A DNA stretch of 64,000 nt, taken from positions 87,314,594 through 87,378,593 of the forward strand of contig CM047428.1 in NCBI GenBank assembly GCA_026168455.1. The letters are read 5' to 3'. Position 1 is the first letter of the stretch, and each line of letters starts with the position of its first letter. This DNA comes from Theocolax elegans (taxonomy: Eukaryota > Arthropoda > Insecta > Hymenoptera > Cerocephalidae). The notes below the pieces were generated by a model. The model was not told where the DNA came from. It searched no databases and was given only the letters and a program-made list of their open reading frames with translations. The position numbers and the translations under genes were made by a program. Below are positions 1 to 11,520 of this stretch, one piece after another.

Positions 1-1701
1 ATGTATATATATGGTTTGAAACAAGGAGAAATGATAACGATTTAGATATATAGGTATACGAGATACTGGAGGTAGTATTTGGGTGTAGCGAGGAGGTGAT
101 ATAGATATAGATATAGATATAGATAGTTGGACCGTTCTTATAGGTGGAAGCGTAACGCCGCAGCCAAGATGGCTCCGTTCCTCGGTATACGTCTAGGTAA
201 CAAGGTTACCGCTCGACGTCTTACTTCCTCCCTCCGAGAGGCGAGGCACATCATCGACCGCCTCGAGACGCCTCTATATATAATGCACGAGCGGGAGAGA
301 GAGAGAGAGAGAGAGAGAGACCGCATCGTCTTAGAATCTCGATTCGGGGTCTTCGAGGAGGAAAATTAGTCAATTAGATGTCGTTCCTAAGTGCTCGGAC
401 TGATATATAGAGCGGGAGCCGCGATTGTTCTCCACCTGAACGGAACGGGAGTACGGCGCAGTACGGAGGAGGGAGGGAGATGGAGGACCCCGAAAAAGGA
501 TAAATTGCTTTGCCGAAACTAAATTAACCCCTCCGCACCGAGAGACCAATTTATTCGGAAAGCCCTAGCCTCTTCCTCCCGATCCTCGTCTTTCACTCAA
601 AATTACGGATTAACCCCCCCCCCCTACCTCTCTCTCTCCCTCTCTCGCCCTATCGCTCTCTACATTTTTTGGGTTAATGTACCTATACCTTGTCGATCTT
701 CCACCGTTCTCCATATCGATCGATATATACATACATATAGGTATACCTACGCCTCGTTCCTTACGCCTCGTCCGCGTGACTATCCTTCGCTTTTTTAATT
801 CGCTCGACTTTCTTTTTTTCACTCTACTTGGTCGAAGCGCGTTGTCGATCTAATGGACGAAACGTTCCGAAGCGAAAAATTATTTATATATACCTATACC
901 GCGTAGACGGAGAATCCAAATATTTCACTTTTTTCATTCGGATTCCTGATGCGAGCTTCTTGTGTCTTCTTTCGACGGAGAGTCGTTATTTATTACTGAA
1001 AATATACATTCTCGCTATTTAACATTACTACCTGTTAGAGAGTGAAATAGGTATTTATTCTCCTGATAAAAGTTGCTGTTTCCTTGCTTTAGCTTTTTCA
1101 TTCTAATCATTGTTCGATTTTTTATATATATATTTGATATAATATAATAAATTTTATTTTGCATTTGTATGCAAAGGATGAAATAAGTGTTCAAAGCGAA
1201 AAAGGAAGTATATGGTGAATAAAATAGATCTACGAGGAATAAAATCATCGAAGGAATAAAATGCAATTTTACTTCGTTCGTAGAGGTCAATAAAGTAGAC
1301 TTTTTAAATGATCAGGGTGATAAATTAATTATTTCGAAAAGAAACTTAATTCGTATATATAGGTATACCTTCTTTATCGTGTGTGCGTATTGCGTACAGA
1401 TTTTCAACTCTCTTGTATTACTGTAACCTTTCGATTTAAAGATGAATGTCTATAATTTGGATGTATTAATGTCTTACCGATGCATAAAAATAAATTATTA
1501 TTACATGTGTATTTCAATCAAAACGTAATGGTACATTGAAAATCCAAATAATTCATTAATATGCAAGCCCCCTAATAAAAGGTGGTATATACCTTATTGT
1601 TACTGACTGAGTGCATTGAATTACATTTCCCACTTATTCAACAAAATCTAGTATTTTTAAAAATCTGTATATAAAAGCACTAGTCGATTGAATAGTATGT
1701 C
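1..1701 (+). repeat. Direct duplication, copy 1
   Basis: This segment recurs at 1963-3667 in the same orientation. It may begin left of the window. The copies agree base for base over long stretches and differ mostly by single-base indels, for example gagaaatg against gagaatg near the start and cgccgcagcc against cgccgccagcc near 160. Homology stops at about 1701, after 'agtatgtc'. The first 900 bases are GC-richer and contain an (ATAGAT)n run at 100-125, a (GA)n run at 295-320 and short open frames. I see no conserved protein; the copies are too alike for shared frames to count as evidence of coding. Confidence 0.9.
295..320. repeat. (GA)n microsatellite
   Basis: Uninterrupted GA dinucleotide run inside duplication copy 1. 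The matching run in copy 2 is at 2259-2284. It generates the Arg-Glu or Ser-Leu repeats seen in translated frames here, which are not evidence of a gene. Confidence 0.95.
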
Positions 1702-1962
1702 ACCGCTTCTCCAGTTTTTTTACACATTTTATACACTATTGGAGTGAAAAGGACTCCGGGACTAAAATGTATAGTTAGACAACTCGTCTCGGAATAAAAT
1801 ACTTTAAATCCTCGCCGAGTTTCGAGGGTTTGAGTACGAAAAGGTAAAGTAATTTTCATGCGCGTAAATATTCCCGAGAATTTTGCGACGTCACGAATGT
1901 ACACCTATAAGTCGCTAATGTCCAAATATGAAGTAAAAACAGAGAAATATAAAAGAAAGTAT
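1702..1962. other. Spacer between the two direct copies
   Basis: About 260 bp present once in the window. If the duplicated unit starts left of position 1, this spacer may be the part of the unit whose partner lies outside the window. I see no gene. Confidence 0.6.
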
Positions 1963-3667
1963 ATGTATATATATGGTTTGAAACAAGGAGAATGATAACG
2001 ATTTAGATATATAGGTATACGAGATTACTGGAGGTAGTATTTGGGTGTAGCGAGGAGGTGATATAGATATAGATATAGATATAGATAGTTGGACCGTTCT
2101 TATAGGTGGAAGCGTAACGCCGCCAGCCAAGGATGGCTCCGTTCCTCGGTATACGTCTAGGTAACAAGGTTACCGCTCGACGTCTTACTTCCTCCCTCCG
2201 AGAGGCGAGGCACATCATCGACCGCCTCGAGACGCCTCTATATATAATGCACGAGCGGGAGAGAGAGAGAGAGAGAGAGAGAGACCGCATCGTCTTAGAA
2301 TCTCGATTCGGGGTCTTCGAGGAGGAAAATTAGTCAATTAGATGTCGTTCCTAAGTGCTCGGACTGATATATAGAGCGGGAGCCGCGATTGTTCTCCACC
2401 TGAACGGAACGGGAGTACGGCGCAGTACGGAGGAGGGAGGGAGATGGAGGACCCCGAAAAAGGATAAATTGCTTTGCCGAAACTAAATTAACCCCTCCGC
2501 ACCGAGAGACCAATTTATTCGGAAAGCCCTAGCCTCTTCCTCCCGATCCTCGTCTTTCACTCAAAATTACGGATTAACCCCCCCCCCCTACCTCTCTCTC
2601 TCCTCTCTCTCGCCCTATCGCTCTCTACATTTTTTGGGTTAATGTACCTATACCTTGTCGATCTTCCACCGTTCTCCATATCGATCGATATATACATACA
2701 TATAGGTATACCTACGCCTCGTTCCTTACGCCTCGTCCGCGTGACTATCCTTCGCTTTTTTAATTCGCTCGACTTTCTTTTTTTTCACTCTACTTGGTCG
2801 AAGCGCGTTGTCGATCTAATGGACGAAACGTTCCGAAGCGAAAAATTATTTATATATACCTATACCGCGTAGACGGAGAATCCAAATATTTCACTTTTTT
2901 CATTCGGATTCCTGATGCGAGCTTCTTGTGTCTTCTTTCGACGGAGAGTCGTTATTTATTACTGAAAATATACATTCTCGCTATTTAACATTACTACCTG
3001 TTAGAGAGTGAAATAGGTATTTATTCTCCTGATAAAAGTTGCTGTTTCCTTGCTTTAGCTTTTTCATTCTAATCATTGTTCGATTTTTATATATATATTT
3101 GATATAATATAATAAATTTTATTTTGCATTTGTATGCAAAGGATGAAATAAGTGTTCAAAGCGAAAAAGGAAGTATATGGTGAATAAAATAGATCTACGA
3201 GGAATAAAATCATCGAAGGAATAAAATGCAATTTTACTTCGTTCGTAGAGGTCAATAAAGTAGACTTTTTAAATGATCAGGGTGATAAATTAATTATTTC
3301 GAAAAGAAACTTAATTCGTATATATAGGTATACCTTCTTTATCGTGTGTGCGTATTGCGTACAGATTTTCAACTCTCTTGTATTACTGTAACCTTTCGAT
3401 TTAAAGATGAATGTCTATAATTTGGATGTATTAATGTCTTACCGATGCATAAAAATAAATTATTATTACATGTGTATTTCAATCAAAACGTAATGGTACA
3501 TTGAAAATCCAAATAATTCATTAATATGCAAGCCCCCTAATAAAAGGTGGTATATACCTTATTGTTACTGACTGAGTGCATTGAATTACATTTCCCACTT
3601 ATTCAACAAAATCTAGTATTTTTTAAAAATCTGTATATAAAAGCACTAGTCGATTGAATAGTATGTC
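1963..3667 (+). repeat. Direct duplication, copy 2
   Basis: Second copy of the 1-1701 segment, about 1705 bp, with the same order of the (ATAGAT)n run, the (GA)n run, a poly-C tract near 2578 and the AT-rich distal half. Differences are scattered small indels, including poly-C length and 'ctctctctccctctctc' against a copy lacking one c. After 3667 the sequence is unrelated to that following copy 1. Confidence 0.9.
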
Positions 3668-3991
3668 GTTATGTAAATTTACAAGTCAATAGGTATAAAA
3701 TAAACGAAAAACTGATTAACGATATATATTATTTAATTCAGTGTCCAAAAGCACTATAAATTATTCAATAATTTATCACTCTACAATATATAATTCCATA
3801 TGTATATTTCATCTACACTTTCAAAAATGTTTGCACGGAAAATATGTCATATTTATTGCAAACTGTTTTAAAGTTACGTTTCTTTTATTTTATTTATCTG
3901 TAAATTTGTATAATGATGAACTATTCAATTATTTAGTACCTCTGTATTTGGGTTTTTCCATTAAATGTTCAAATGTAATCTTTATCAATTT

Positions 3992-4035
3992 TTGCTCAGT
4001 CGGTAACGGTAACGGTAACGGTAATGGTAATCAGG
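3992..4035 (+). repeat. Short (CGGTAA)n hexamer array
   Basis: About four tandem CGGTAA units, the last degenerate (GGTAATGGTAAT). The sequence 'cggtcggtaac' recurs at about 4151, suggesting the array sits at one end of a small degenerate repeat. No function is evident. Confidence 0.6.
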
Positions 4036-4278
4036 CTTGCCACATCATTAAGGATGAATTTGAAATATACAATTGAAACTTTCTGAAGTGATAAATTATT
4101 TAATAGATTATACCATCTATTATATATATATTTAAAAACAACTAATATTACTCGGTCGGTAACAATTTTCCCAGTTAACAATACAAAGAAAAGAAATAAA
4201 TCTTATATAGGAAAAAGTGTTATAGACTAAATAAATAAATAATACTATGAGTTTTGGTTGTCCGAACAGAGCGTCCAG

Positions 4279-4562
4279 TCGACTTTTCACTGGGTGGTGG
4301 CGGGAGCGCCGGTGGCCGTGAAAGCCGGGCGTCGAGCGACGCGATGGCCGACTCGGATTCCGACGAGATCGACGTCCTGGGAGACGAGAGTCCAGGCTCG
4401 CCTGGTCCCGTTCTTCAGAGGCGCGTGTCGTCGTCGCCTTCGCCGAAGGAACAGTCGTCGATTCATCGACACGCCTCTCATCCACACCAACACCACCACC
4501 ATCATCACCCCGCACATCAACAATCCATAGGTCTCGCACACCTCCAACGTCATCATCGCTGA
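4279..4562 (+). CDS. Candidate coding exon, acidic and His-rich (possible FoxD-type transcription factor N-terminus)
   Basis: This is a GC-rich open stretch in AT-rich surroundings, with strongly non-random composition. It reads a Gly/Ser-rich lead, then an acidic segment ADSDSDEIDVLGDE, a Ser/Pro segment (PGSPGPV, SSSPSPKE) and a run of six His within HPHQHHHHHHP. An ATG at 4343 has a favourable context (gcgATGG). The stop is at about 4560. An upstream cag at 4276-4278 could be a splice acceptor and a gt at about 4531 a donor, so it may be internal or first. The DEIDVLGDE patch resembles the (D/E)IDVVG acidic motif of FoxD forkhead proteins. No forkhead domain follows in frame or anywhere I could see, so the family is a guess. 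It could also be a homeobox or T-box protein exon, or a degraded fragment. Confidence 0.35.
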
Positions 4563-4703
4563 TACGGTTGGCTCTCACATTTTTTATCCGACCGTTCGTT
4601 CACTCAAAAACCCAAAAATTACGCCAATTATAAAATCGTTTGGTGATACATTAAGTATATTATTTATTACGTATACGCGAATCGATTATTCTCATATAAA
4701 ATC

Positions 4704-4825
4704 TACCGCGACAATGACGGTAAATTTGGGACGTTTGATCAGTATTCTAAAAAAATCACCCTGACAGTAACGGTTCATTTCTGTCAATCAGCTGATACGT
4801 CCCACACTTACCGCGGTATCGTTAT
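4704..4825. repeat. Small imperfect inverted repeat
   Basis: Left arm 4704-4742 and right arm 4790-4825 are imperfect reverse complements sharing 'taccgcg', 'cggtaa' and 'gggacgt..atcag' blocks, around a loop of about 47 bp. It looks like a short MITE remnant or a foldable structure. I saw no transposase and no clear target duplication. Confidence 0.6.
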
Positions 4826-4829
4826 CATT

Positions 4830-7800
4830 TTTATCACAAAAAATTCTATACGTTTATATATATATATATATATATGTGCGTAAAAGAAAAGTATCGATTT
4901 TTGGCTCTTCCGTATTTTAATATTGTTTTAACAATGTATTTTTTCAACTTTTTCGATTTATCGTAATTTTCACGAGATTATTAACATACGAATGCATTGT
5001 CCGGTTATAAAATTTGTGCGAAATCACTCGCGTAATAGATCTCTCGATTAAGGCGGCAAAAGACAAAGTGACGGGAAAGTGCAACAAAACGAAAAAAAAA
5101 TAAAAACAATGATACTTCATTGATAATAATAAATTGCGTTTTAAACCGCAAAGAAAAGAACGTACGACGCAGATTTTTTGTTCGTCAATATAGATTGTGT
5201 GTACGATATATGCGCGTATATGTGTGAGTGTGATCGTGTGCGTGGTGCGTATATAACGTTCGGTCCAAAATTTTATTACGAAGGAGATGAAGAAGACGAA
5301 GAAGAGGAAACAATACCAAAATAAAAAATAGTCATTTACTCGAGAGAAAAAAGAAAATTTGACGTTTGTATAAATAAACAATCTATCTGAAAAATGTGAA
5401 ACAAAAATAAATATGGTAAGACCGAATTGAAATATATTTTATACGACTGTCGCAAATTTCTTTCGTTTATATATACTTATATATATAAAGAAACAAAATA
5501 TAAGGTTAACGTGTAATTTCAAACCTTTTGCGTATTTATATTGATATGAAAAAAAAAACATACACACACGTAAAGAATCAGAGAATGTTACATACCTACT
5601 TACCCAATTATTCATCGAGTTTGTACACTTGTGTTACGTTTTTTTAGTTTTCAATTCGACGTCCGCATATTTGAGAGAAACACCACGTTTTCTTTCGAAA
5701 CCACTGTAATACTATCCGATTAGGTTTGTGTATAGCGATGAACCGCACGAAATAAAAGAAAGAGAGATAAAGGTGTACAAGTAGTGTCGAGAAATACCAT
5801 ATGTGATATATACATGGATTTCGGATGATTTTTAGAAATCCGAAAATTCGCGAAATCAAGTTTTATATATATAGAGAGAACGAATATCGAACGAGTCCAC
5901 ACAGGTATACAACAAAAAGACTAAATTGAAGAAGTGCGTAAAAAATTTTAAGAAGGTATATCTGCCACACAAGGTATACCTATCGAAAATGCGTTAGAGT
6001 GTTAAATTACCGTTAAAATTAAGCCGCTATGCAAAAATGAAAATTGAGGTTATCACATTTAACTTAATTAGAAATTATATAACTATTTCCCTCATTCAGG
6101 TATTTTTAATACAAAGGAGATGATTATAATTTCACTCTTCGAATATATTGATATATATTTTACTTATTTATTATGATATTCTGACTGAACAACAATTATT
6201 TACTCGTAAAAGAAAATTGGTTAGGTTAGGTTTTGTAACTTCTAAACGAGTAATTTTTCATTCTAAGGCATTTCGAAAGAATAATCAATTTTGCGAGTGA
6301 ACTAACTTTGTACATATTATATTGTTTTGATCCTCGCTAACGATAAAGAAAACAAAAGATGGAGAAAGAGTTATGTAAAGCTATCAGTAACTATAAATAA
6401 TAATCGAAAATGATATAATTAACCTAGATTTACTTTATTTACATACCTGTATATATCCATACTTTTAATAGAAATTTATATTACTATTTTATAATACTTA
6501 ACTTTTATCGTTTACTTACCTCATCGATGGAAAAAGTCATATAGATATATATAAAGTTTCACATAATTACAAAACAGTATATTAATAATAAGTTAATTAC
6601 CCTTTTTAACAAAAACAAAAATACCAGAATTTATAATAATTATTGTACAATTTAAGGTTATAATTAAAATAAAAGAAGGGCTTTTCAAATAGAATATCTC
6701 ATTTCTGTTTAAAATTCAGTACACAGCTGCTTCAGTATAGTTTTGTAAATGATAAAATACGAGTTTACATATAAGAATTCCAGATAAACACCTTCAAAAT
6801 ATTTTTCTTTAACTTCTAGAGTTTTTTTCTACAAGAGAAATTAAAAAAATTTTATAACTTAAATTGGCTTTTACTTATGTTTAAACTTAATGTGATATTT
6901 TTTGATCGATAAATAAGGAGAATAAAAGTTATTATACCGCCTTAGATGTGAGACTAATAAAATTGGAATCCTTATTTTTTTTAATTAACAATGGGTTGAA
7001 TTTTTTCAGTAAATCTCTCTGTAACGCTCTCATATTTGCTTTAAATAGTATGTACGACTTTTTTCAAAATTTTTTAACACTAAACAATGATCGAGACTTT
7101 CGTGCAGCCGTAAGGATCAATTTTTCACCTAATCATTACCAAGGAAAAGTGGTTACTATTTTTTATATTATTTAATATTAATTATTTCAAGAAATCTCTC
7201 CGTCAGCTTCTTTTTAATTCGATAATTGCAGAAAATGTTTGGGTTTTTAAAAGTAGATTCCTGTAATTGGGCTATCACGTCTCCTTAAATAATCAAATTC
7301 ATTATTGGTTAACTCTTGATGAAAAAAAATGATTTACTTCATGTTTTTACTAAATAACAAATCCTAATCCAAAAATTGTTACCATTCTCTTAATGACAAC
7401 AGATTCCATTTTTAGATTATAAAATAAGAATTTGACTTTTCGTTTTTTTTTGTGTCAATGGTAATTTTTATCATTAGTTTTTTTCCGTCATTAATTTATT
7501 TATATAGTCACATTTGCCAATTCGTTGTGTTAAATATATACAATCTGTTTTTATTTATTTATTTTTGCCCTTCAAAATCGATATGCCTGACCTTTAGAGA
7601 ACGGACAAAACCCCATATACAGGTAAAAAACAAAACTTCGAATTTTTATGTTACGAATAACACATATGTATACGCTGAGAAATTACTCGAGTACCCAGTA
7701 CATAAAGTGCTGTACACATATGATGTCCAAAACATTTGAACCATGTTTTTGACAAAAATTATTCCAGCACCTCCAAACCAAAATTGTGGGAGGATCATGC

Positions 7801-10020
7801 GAAATAAGTGGCGCCACTGTTGCGCTTATATCATTTTTTTTGATAGTATAGAGCTCTTAAACGCTATAAGGTAAAGGCTTATGATAAATTAACATTTTTT
7901 CTTATTGTTTCTATTATTTATGCTTCATTTTGACTCTTATTATTAAATATGAGATAAAAAACTAATAATGTGAATTTTTACATAATTTGGAACATTTAAA
8001 ATAATTTTATATTTATTTAAATATTTATGTCTATACAATGTATTGTTTAAGCTTTCAAAACTAGGTTTTATCTAATAGCTCAGAATCAAAGACATTGAAA
8101 ATGTTATTACTAGCAAGAATTAAAATAAATGTCGAGATTGTATGTTCATTCTTCTATATGAAATATATCAGAGTGTAAATAACGTTTGACGATTGGGAAT
8201 TAATAGATTATTCTTTCACAGCCATTTCCAAGTAATGTGGCCATTTTTTACCAGAATCTTTTAAGGTTATATACATGGCTACTTTTTTTATAGATTATAG
8301 TTATAGCCATTATGGATCCATTTTTTAAAAACTGGCAATTTTCTACCTTAAAAGTAATTCACATTTTTCTAAGTAATTATTATTTGACATGTTATTATTA
8401 CTAAGCGTAATATACGATTTCCTCTGGTGTAAATATTTCCCATACAAATAAACTGCCAATTATTTTTCGATTTATATCACTGGGATATTTACTTTCAAAG
8501 ATCCATCAAGAAAATACTCATATTACACAGAAAAATTGTAATGAAAAAAAAGATTGCTGCGTCTCCCAAATAAAACTGGTGGGTGCAGAGTATATTAGAA
8601 CCCCATCGACAATATTGTGGACATATTTGATGCCGAAGGAGAATGTAAAAGCGGTTAAGCAAATTCGAAGTAAATGTTGAAATTTCTAACGAGAAAACCC
8701 GCTTACGAGGAAAAAAGAGAGAGATAGAGAGAGAGAAATGGTAATATTTGTAGCTTTGATGCAACGTAGCAATTAAACCAGAGAGAGAAAGGGGAAGAGG
8801 GAAGGGGGGGGGCTAGGAGTTCTTCGAGTGGGTGATATAATCGAGTGAACCGGGCAAAAGGTCGGTATAACGAAAGAGAAAGTCTCCTTCGTCGCTTATC
8901 GCGGGAAAATGCAATTTTGAGCTTTCCCGGGTAGGTACGCATATATATATATATATATATATACCTCGAGCCGATTGAGACTTTTTAGTCGGCACGTTCT
9001 CTTGCGGCCAGAAAATCTCGAACCTCTTGGCGTCATCAACCCGCTAATTGGGCTATACTTACCTATTTTCATCCCTTGTCACTTAACGACCAGAACTTCT
9101 ACACCACTTTTTCGAATTTTCATAGAAACATTTTAATACATCGTAGATCGAAAGAAGATTAAGAGACTCGATTTACATACTTATGTTTATATATATACAC
9201 TTGTGAATAATTAAAATTACTCCTTTCAAGTCATTTCAGTTTCTTAATAATTTTTTTTAAGGATATGTAAAGAGGTAACTTAAGTAGTTTAGTTGATCAA
9301 CTCCAAAGTAAAATATACTCAACTACGTATATGATAAGGAAATTTTAAATGATAAACAGTATAATAGATACAAGAAGTACTGAAGTTACCAATAATATAT
9401 GTGAGAAAATCCACAAAAGATCTTCCAAATTGCGTTCCCTAAAATCGAAAAAAAAATTTTTTGAGGCACGCTTTCTGGACCTTACTTTTCTTCATCTATA
9501 CTATATATGATATGTGAAACAAAATTTGAATGTGAAATAAAAGACTTGTAAGACACTTTTTTCTTAAGTTTGTAGTTTAAAATAAAAAAATCGTAATATG
9601 CTGTTTTATAAAGTATTTATATTATATTTATACAACAATTATATTAAAGCAAATAATCTTTGATCTAATCTTTTTCTATGATATAATCTATTCAAATAGT
9701 TTTTAATGTAATAATATATAGTAATATCATTCTTTGTCATCAGAAATCAAGAAATTCTACAAACTAATAATCGAAACATAACAAAGAAGTAGTAATATAT
9801 AAAACTATAAATAATTGTAAAGTAGGATAAGTCGAGTGTTGTAATCAATGATAAATGGTATTTTGGAATAATTGTTGAAATCGAAAAAGATAATTACAAT
9901 TCCAATTATTTCGGTCTTACAGTCAAAATTTCGTGTTTCTTTAAATTATCATAACTTTTTACAGAATTGAAGGCCATAAAAATGCTACAGACTATTTGAA
10001 AGATATTGCTCCAAGCTTTC
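4830..10020. other. AT-rich non-coding stretch
   Basis: Low-complexity AT-rich DNA with no recognisable coding exon. It holds (AT)n at 4855-4874 and 8941-8962, a GC-richer (GA)-containing patch at about 8700-9060 and short TTAGGTTAGG-like matches near 6222. Predicted frames here are short, biased to Phe, Ile, Lys and Asn, and resemble nothing known to me. Confidence 0.6.
8941..8962. repeat. (AT)n microsatellite
   Basis: Eleven AT dinucleotides, directly followed by 'acctcgag', within a locally GC-richer patch. Confidence 0.9.
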
Positions 10021-10023
10021 TTT

Positions 10024-10204
10024 TACTCTCTAAAAATGAAATAGTGATACGTCTGTCACTGTCACGAAATTAGTGAATATTCACTATTAAAATAGTAAAT
10101 TTTGACTAATTGAATTAGTAACAATTCACTACTTTATGATAGTGACTGACTTATCACTATATTTTTAGTGATTATTCACTAATTCACATTTAGAAAGTAG
10201 AGTT
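10024..10204. mobile_element. Small MITE-like element with nested inverted repeats
   Basis: The ends are inverted and similar ('actctctaaaaatgaa' on the left, the complement of 'acttt' plus 'ctaaatgtgaa' on the right). Inside, 'attagtgaatattcact' at 10069-10085 and 'agtgattattcactaat' at 10167-10184 form further inverted pairs. No coding capacity. Size and symmetry suit a non-autonomous DNA transposon; I could not define a target-site duplication. Confidence 0.5.
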
Positions 10205-11080
10205 CTGGATAAAAAAATCAGTTGTGGCGCACTTACACTTTTTTGAGTTGAATATCGAGATGTAGTTTATGTAACATTGACCTTGAGATTAGAAATTTTA
10301 ACCCAGAAGAATAAATTCTAGACATAATTAGCAACGAATGTTACGTATAATGTTCTATAGTAAAAGTTGATATATTTTGAGTTAAATAGCGGTAAACCCA
10401 ACTGGTGTTGAAAAAAACTAGAAAAAATTCAGTTTTTGAGGTTAGAATAACTCTTGAGCAAATAGATTCCAGTACGTAAAAATTGTTTTCTGTATTCTGA
10501 AAAACATTTGCAATGTGTACCCAAAATTTGGTGCATTTTAAAATTTTGATCAGACCACTTCACGTGGAATATCCCATATATAATTTAAATTGTATACATA
10601 TTTTGATACAAGTTGTATACAATGAGAAAATATTTTTTAAATTACTTCAAATTAAAATTAAATTAGAATATTTACCATAAATTGCACATTGACTGCAGTT
10701 TTATACAATTTTTTATGAATGAGTAGCGTTTATTGATAAATCAATAAGTCATGAAATAATAACTAATAATATGAACAATGTATACAAATATTAACTAATA
10801 AGATGTTTAAATATACGTATTAACAATAATTACTATTATAGTTGAGCGACAACAATAAAAGTGACAAAAATACATCTCGAATTCGCAATAAAAAAATAAA
10901 CGAAAAACAGGTTGAAATCCTTACTCAAACATGCATGCATCGCACTCGAGGATATACATTTCAGTTGGCGCTCAAGTAACTTTCACTCGTATTTTAAAAA
11001 AAAGTAGCTTGATACATCGATCTCGAGAATAAAACGTTCAAATTTTCGCAGAAAGGTCCGTCCGCGCACACACAGAGCGG
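10205..11080. other. AT-rich intergenic stretch
   Basis: I see no gene, RNA or clear repeat. The composition is AT-rich up to about 10900, then mixed up to the (GA)n run. Confidence 0.5.
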
Positions 11081-11081
11081 C

Positions 11082-11106
11082 AGAGAGAGAGAGAGAGAGA
11101 GAGAGA
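11082..11106. repeat. (GA)n microsatellite
   Basis: Uninterrupted GA run. A second run follows at 11184-11205 and abuts the 3' tail of the LINE. Confidence 0.95.
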
Positions 11107-11183
11107 CGTGGAAAAATATGGTCCGTGGCTGCGAAGAGAGTGAAAAGGGAGAGAGGGGAGAAGATAAAAAAGTTGTCTTTGGG

Positions 11184-11205
11184 GAGAGAGAGAGAGAGAG
11201 AGAGA
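11184..11205. repeat. (GA)n microsatellite bordering the LINE tail
   Basis: GA run that passes directly into the GAATTT repeats of the LINE 3' end. The element may have inserted into a (GA)n tract, or the tract may have expanded at the junction. Confidence 0.85.
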
Positions 11206-11222
11206 ATTTGAATTTGAATTTG
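11206..11222 (-). repeat. 3'-terminal tandem repeats of the LINE
   Basis: Three consecutive GAATTT units on the plus strand (AAATTC on the element strand) close the 3' untranslated region. Short terminal repeats of this kind mark the 3' ends of CR1/L2-like LINEs and are used in template recognition during target-primed reverse transcription. Confidence 0.65.
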
Positions 11223-11520
11223 ATTTATTTTGGGTAAATTGGGGTGAAACCCCGTATACACACATGAACTCTTAATGAGTTTTAACAATATGCTGATCCG
11301 CAATACTTATAAAATAATATAAACAAAACTAATAAGTAACAATAACAATATTAAAATTTTTATACAAAAAATAACAATAACAAACAAAAAGATAAAAAAT
11401 ATTCGCAAGTAATAACAGACGCGATAGATACATAAATAAAAATTGAAAAATACAAAATACAGAAATAGAAATCGCATTGAACAAATAAAAGTAAACACAC
11501 ATCCATTCAAAATTTGAATA

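Noticed and set aside
127..369. Open frame with an Arg-Glu repeat, and its copy at 2133-2333
   Set aside because: The repeat comes from a (GA)n microsatellite. The two copies differ by a frame-affecting indel upstream, and nothing resembles a known protein.
828..1022. 64-codon frame conserved at 2794-2988
   Set aside because: Conservation only reflects the near-identical duplication. No domain, splice context or codon bias supports it.
4132..4578. Long minus-strand frame opposite the acidic/His-rich stretch
   Set aside because: It is the shadow of the plus-strand frame. Its Asp/Gly/Val composition is the complement of His and Ser codons.
6215..6235. TTAGGTTAGG, a telomere-like match
   Set aside because: Only two units, with no array. 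Chance or a minor insertion.
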